From assembly GCA_030528765.1 (NCBI GenBank), contig JAUMYD010000103.1, forward strand, positions 1-6,869: 6,869 nt of DNA, written 5' to 3'. Made by a program: the position numbers and the translations under genes. Within the stretch, counting starts at the first letter, position 1. Each line of letters begins with the position of its first letter. Of the stretch, positions 5,389 to 6,869 are shown piece by piece. The notes under the pieces are model-generated. The model ran no database searches. It was not told the origin of the DNA and was given only the letters and a program-made list of their open reading frames with translations. The stretch is from Bacillota bacterium (lineage in GTDB: Bacteria; Bacillota; Dehalobacteriia; UBA4068).

Positions 5389-6869
5389 TATCCTCGTTTC
5401 GCAGCGGGGGCTGAAAGATCTCATCCAGGCGGTCACATCTCCGGAAAAGCTCCAAATACAACATCAGCTCATCCCGAGAACCAACCCCCAATTTCTGATA
5501 AATATTTGAATTGTGCTTCCGCACGGTATTGATACTGATGAAGGCCAATTCAGCAACTTCAGCGACCTCCCTGCCCTCCGAATAATGGCAGAGGATATTC
5601 CGTTCCGCCGGTGTCAGCTGCACTGCCCGTTCTGCAAAGGCATCAAAAAGTTCTGCCATATCTCCGGGAAGAAGCTGATCCTCCGTTGATTGAAGCTTCC
5701 TGTGCAGCAAACGCAGCAGGCAATCGATTTCCGAGATCCCAGTCTCCTCCATCTCCTTGCAGGGGCCGGACTGAATCGCCGCCAGACTCTTAGCAATGGG
5801 ACGAACAAAGCACCTGGACAAAATGAAAGAAAGCAGCAGCATCAGGCTTAGAAAAGCCAAAGCCCCCAAGGCCCACACCACGCGCTCCGTGGAGCTGGCT
5901 GCGTTATAGCCGGCTTCCGGGATCAGGGTCAAAGCGTACATACTGCCTCCGCCGACCAGTGCCATATCGATCTCCGTATGTAACCCCAGGAAGCTACCGC
6001 TATTTCCGCTGTATTGATTAAAATTTTTGCCAAGCTGGCAATGAAGGATATCCTCTTTATCCAAATAACTACCGTCCAAGCCTCCGGTCATTCCCTGTGC
6101 CAGAAAAAATTGTTCTTTCTCCATCGGGGCAATAACACTCAACATGTTGCCAAAACGACTTCCTTGTGCAGGATAAGAAAGACGCATATACAAATCTCCC
6201 AGCTCTAAACCGCATATGCCACGCACCACATTTCCGCTTCCGCAGATGGGGACCATCAGCAGGATCATATTTTCCCATGTATCTGTAAGCTGCGCGCGCC
6301 GTGTCCAGCAGCAATGATCTGCCACTCGGCCCAGCTCCTGCTGAAGGAAATCCTTATACAAAGGGATCATGGAAATATCGAATTCCATTTTCCAACGATT
6401 GTGCAGCTCCAAATTGTTTTCCCTAGCCAGCCTGGGAATCCCGCGGTAAAGTGTCACATCCTGATCCACCGGGGTCTTGCTGTTCAAATTTGCAAAGCGG
6501 AGGTAGATCCCGGCCCGGGAATGCTCTGCTCCTTCTGCCTCTGTATTGGTCGTCGCGTCCAGCACCAGATAAACCCCATTGCAAGGAGCAGCACGGAGAG
6601 CCGTATTCAGGAGGCCATACAAGTCTTTCTCCAATTTTTCCAAGGTCTCATAGTCATTATTGAGATCAGCAGTTGGGGCAGTGTAAAGAAGATTATCCAG
6701 AAGATCAGAGGACAGTCCGGAGAGCGTGATGCCTTGTGCAGTCAAAATGTTTATCTGCTCCTGCAAAGAAGAAACCATATTGTTATGCTGAACTTCCAAA
6801 GTATTGCGCAGTTCCTCCTCTGACCGGGAGAAAACACCGTTAAGGCTTAAAACCAGCAGGAGCAGACCA
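5381..6869 (-). CDS. Membrane-anchored LuxR-family sensor-regulator, 5' end cut by window edge
   Basis: The frame is open from the right edge to the TAA at 5383-5381: 495 complete visible codons. A TTG at 6799 is not the start; the frame continues upstream into a hydrophobic stretch (GLLLLVLSLNGVF, visible residues 1-13), the end of an N-terminal membrane helix. About 315 residues outside the membrane follow, beginning with a long helix (15-63) and containing a Cache/PAS-like strand pattern (GNVVRGICGLELGDLYMRL). A second helix lies at 330-352 (VVWALGALAFLSLMLLLSFI). Then comes a short HAMP-like linker (RPIAKSLAAIQ ... GISEIDCLLRLL) and a C-terminal LuxR/GerE helix-turn-helix (about 418-475: LTPAERNILCHYSEG ... 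ISINTVRKHNSNIYQKLGV). It is a one-component regulator: an outside ligand would control a DNA-binding domain held at the membrane. The ligand is unknown. It is the most likely local regulator of the genes downstream, but no sequence evidence ties it to them. Confidence 0.9.
   Translation of the reverse strand, partial: GLLLLVLSLNGVFSRSEEELRNTLEVQHNNMVSSLQEQINILTAQGITLSGLSSDLLDNLLYTAPTADLNNDYETLEKLEKDLYGLLNTALRAAPCNGVYLVLDATTNTEAEGAEHSRAGIYLRFANLNSKTPVDQDVTLYRGIPRLARENNLELHNRWKMEFDISMIPLYKDFLQQELGRVADHCCWTRRAQLTDTWENMILLMVPICGSGNVVRGICGLELGDLYMRLSYPAQGSRFGNMLSVIAPMEKEQFFLAQGMTGGLDGSYLDKEDILHCQLGKNFNQYSGNSGSFLGLHTEIDMALVGGGSMYALTLIPEAGYNAASSTERVVWALGALAFLSLMLLLSFILSRCFVRPIAKSLAAIQSGPCKEMEETGISEIDCLLRLLHRKLQSTEDQLLPGDMAELFDAFAERAVQLTPAERNILCHYSEGREVAEVAELAFISINTVRKHNSNIYQKLGVGSRDELMLYLELFRRCDRLDEIFQPPLRNEDNK

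Noticed and set aside
6797..6799. TTG as start codon of the LuxR-family gene
   Set aside because: The frame stays open to the window edge and encodes a hydrophobic N-terminal segment expected for this membrane protein.
6314..6823. 169-codon open frame on the plus strand
   Set aside because: Antisense to the LuxR-family gene, with no ribosome site or domain. Shadow of a real coding frame.

Overview
The window reads as ordinary chromosomal DNA of a low-to-moderate GC Gram-positive-type bacterium, most likely Bacillota and probably a gut-type clostridial relative. The reasons are strong AGGAGG ribosome-binding sites close to the starts, AT-rich gaps with TATAAT-like elements, a DUF4428 protein, a TPM protein next to a tandem zinc-ribbon membrane protein, and a LuxR-type regulator anchored in the membrane. 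No named organism can be supported from the sequence alone. No tRNA, rRNA, CRISPR array, insertion sequence or integration site was seen.

All eight genes lie on the minus strand, so transcription runs from right to left. From 6869 down they are: (8) a membrane-anchored LuxR-family sensor-regulator, 5'-truncated by the right edge; (7) a small cysteine-rich protein of unknown function; (6) a DUF4428 protein with a zinc ribbon at each end; (5) a TM2-domain membrane protein; (4) a tandem DUF1508 (YegP/UPF0339) protein; (3) a tryptophan-rich lipoprotein; (2) a tandem zinc-ribbon membrane protein; (1) a secreted TPM-domain protein, cut by the left edge. Genes 4 and 3 are 31 bases apart and end at a strong terminator (1711-1748). 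Genes 2 and 1 are 18 bases apart and almost certainly form an operon that continues beyond position 1. Genes 5, 6 and 7 each have their own upstream gap of 131-216 bases with promoter-like elements. No gene-free stretch exceeds 300 bases.

Five of the eight products have membrane, secretion or lipoprotein signals, and three carry several CxxC zinc-binding pairs. Together with a sensor that detects something outside the cell, this suggests an envelope-associated or stress-associated accessory region. That functional link is inference, because no gene here has an obvious enzyme active site and several N-terminal or central domains are unfamiliar. The most unusual non-coding features are a possible alternative-pairing leader in front of the DUF1508 gene, a perfect 7+7 dyad in front of the DUF4428 gene, and a 19-base match between the terminator hairpin and the coding sequence of the next gene.
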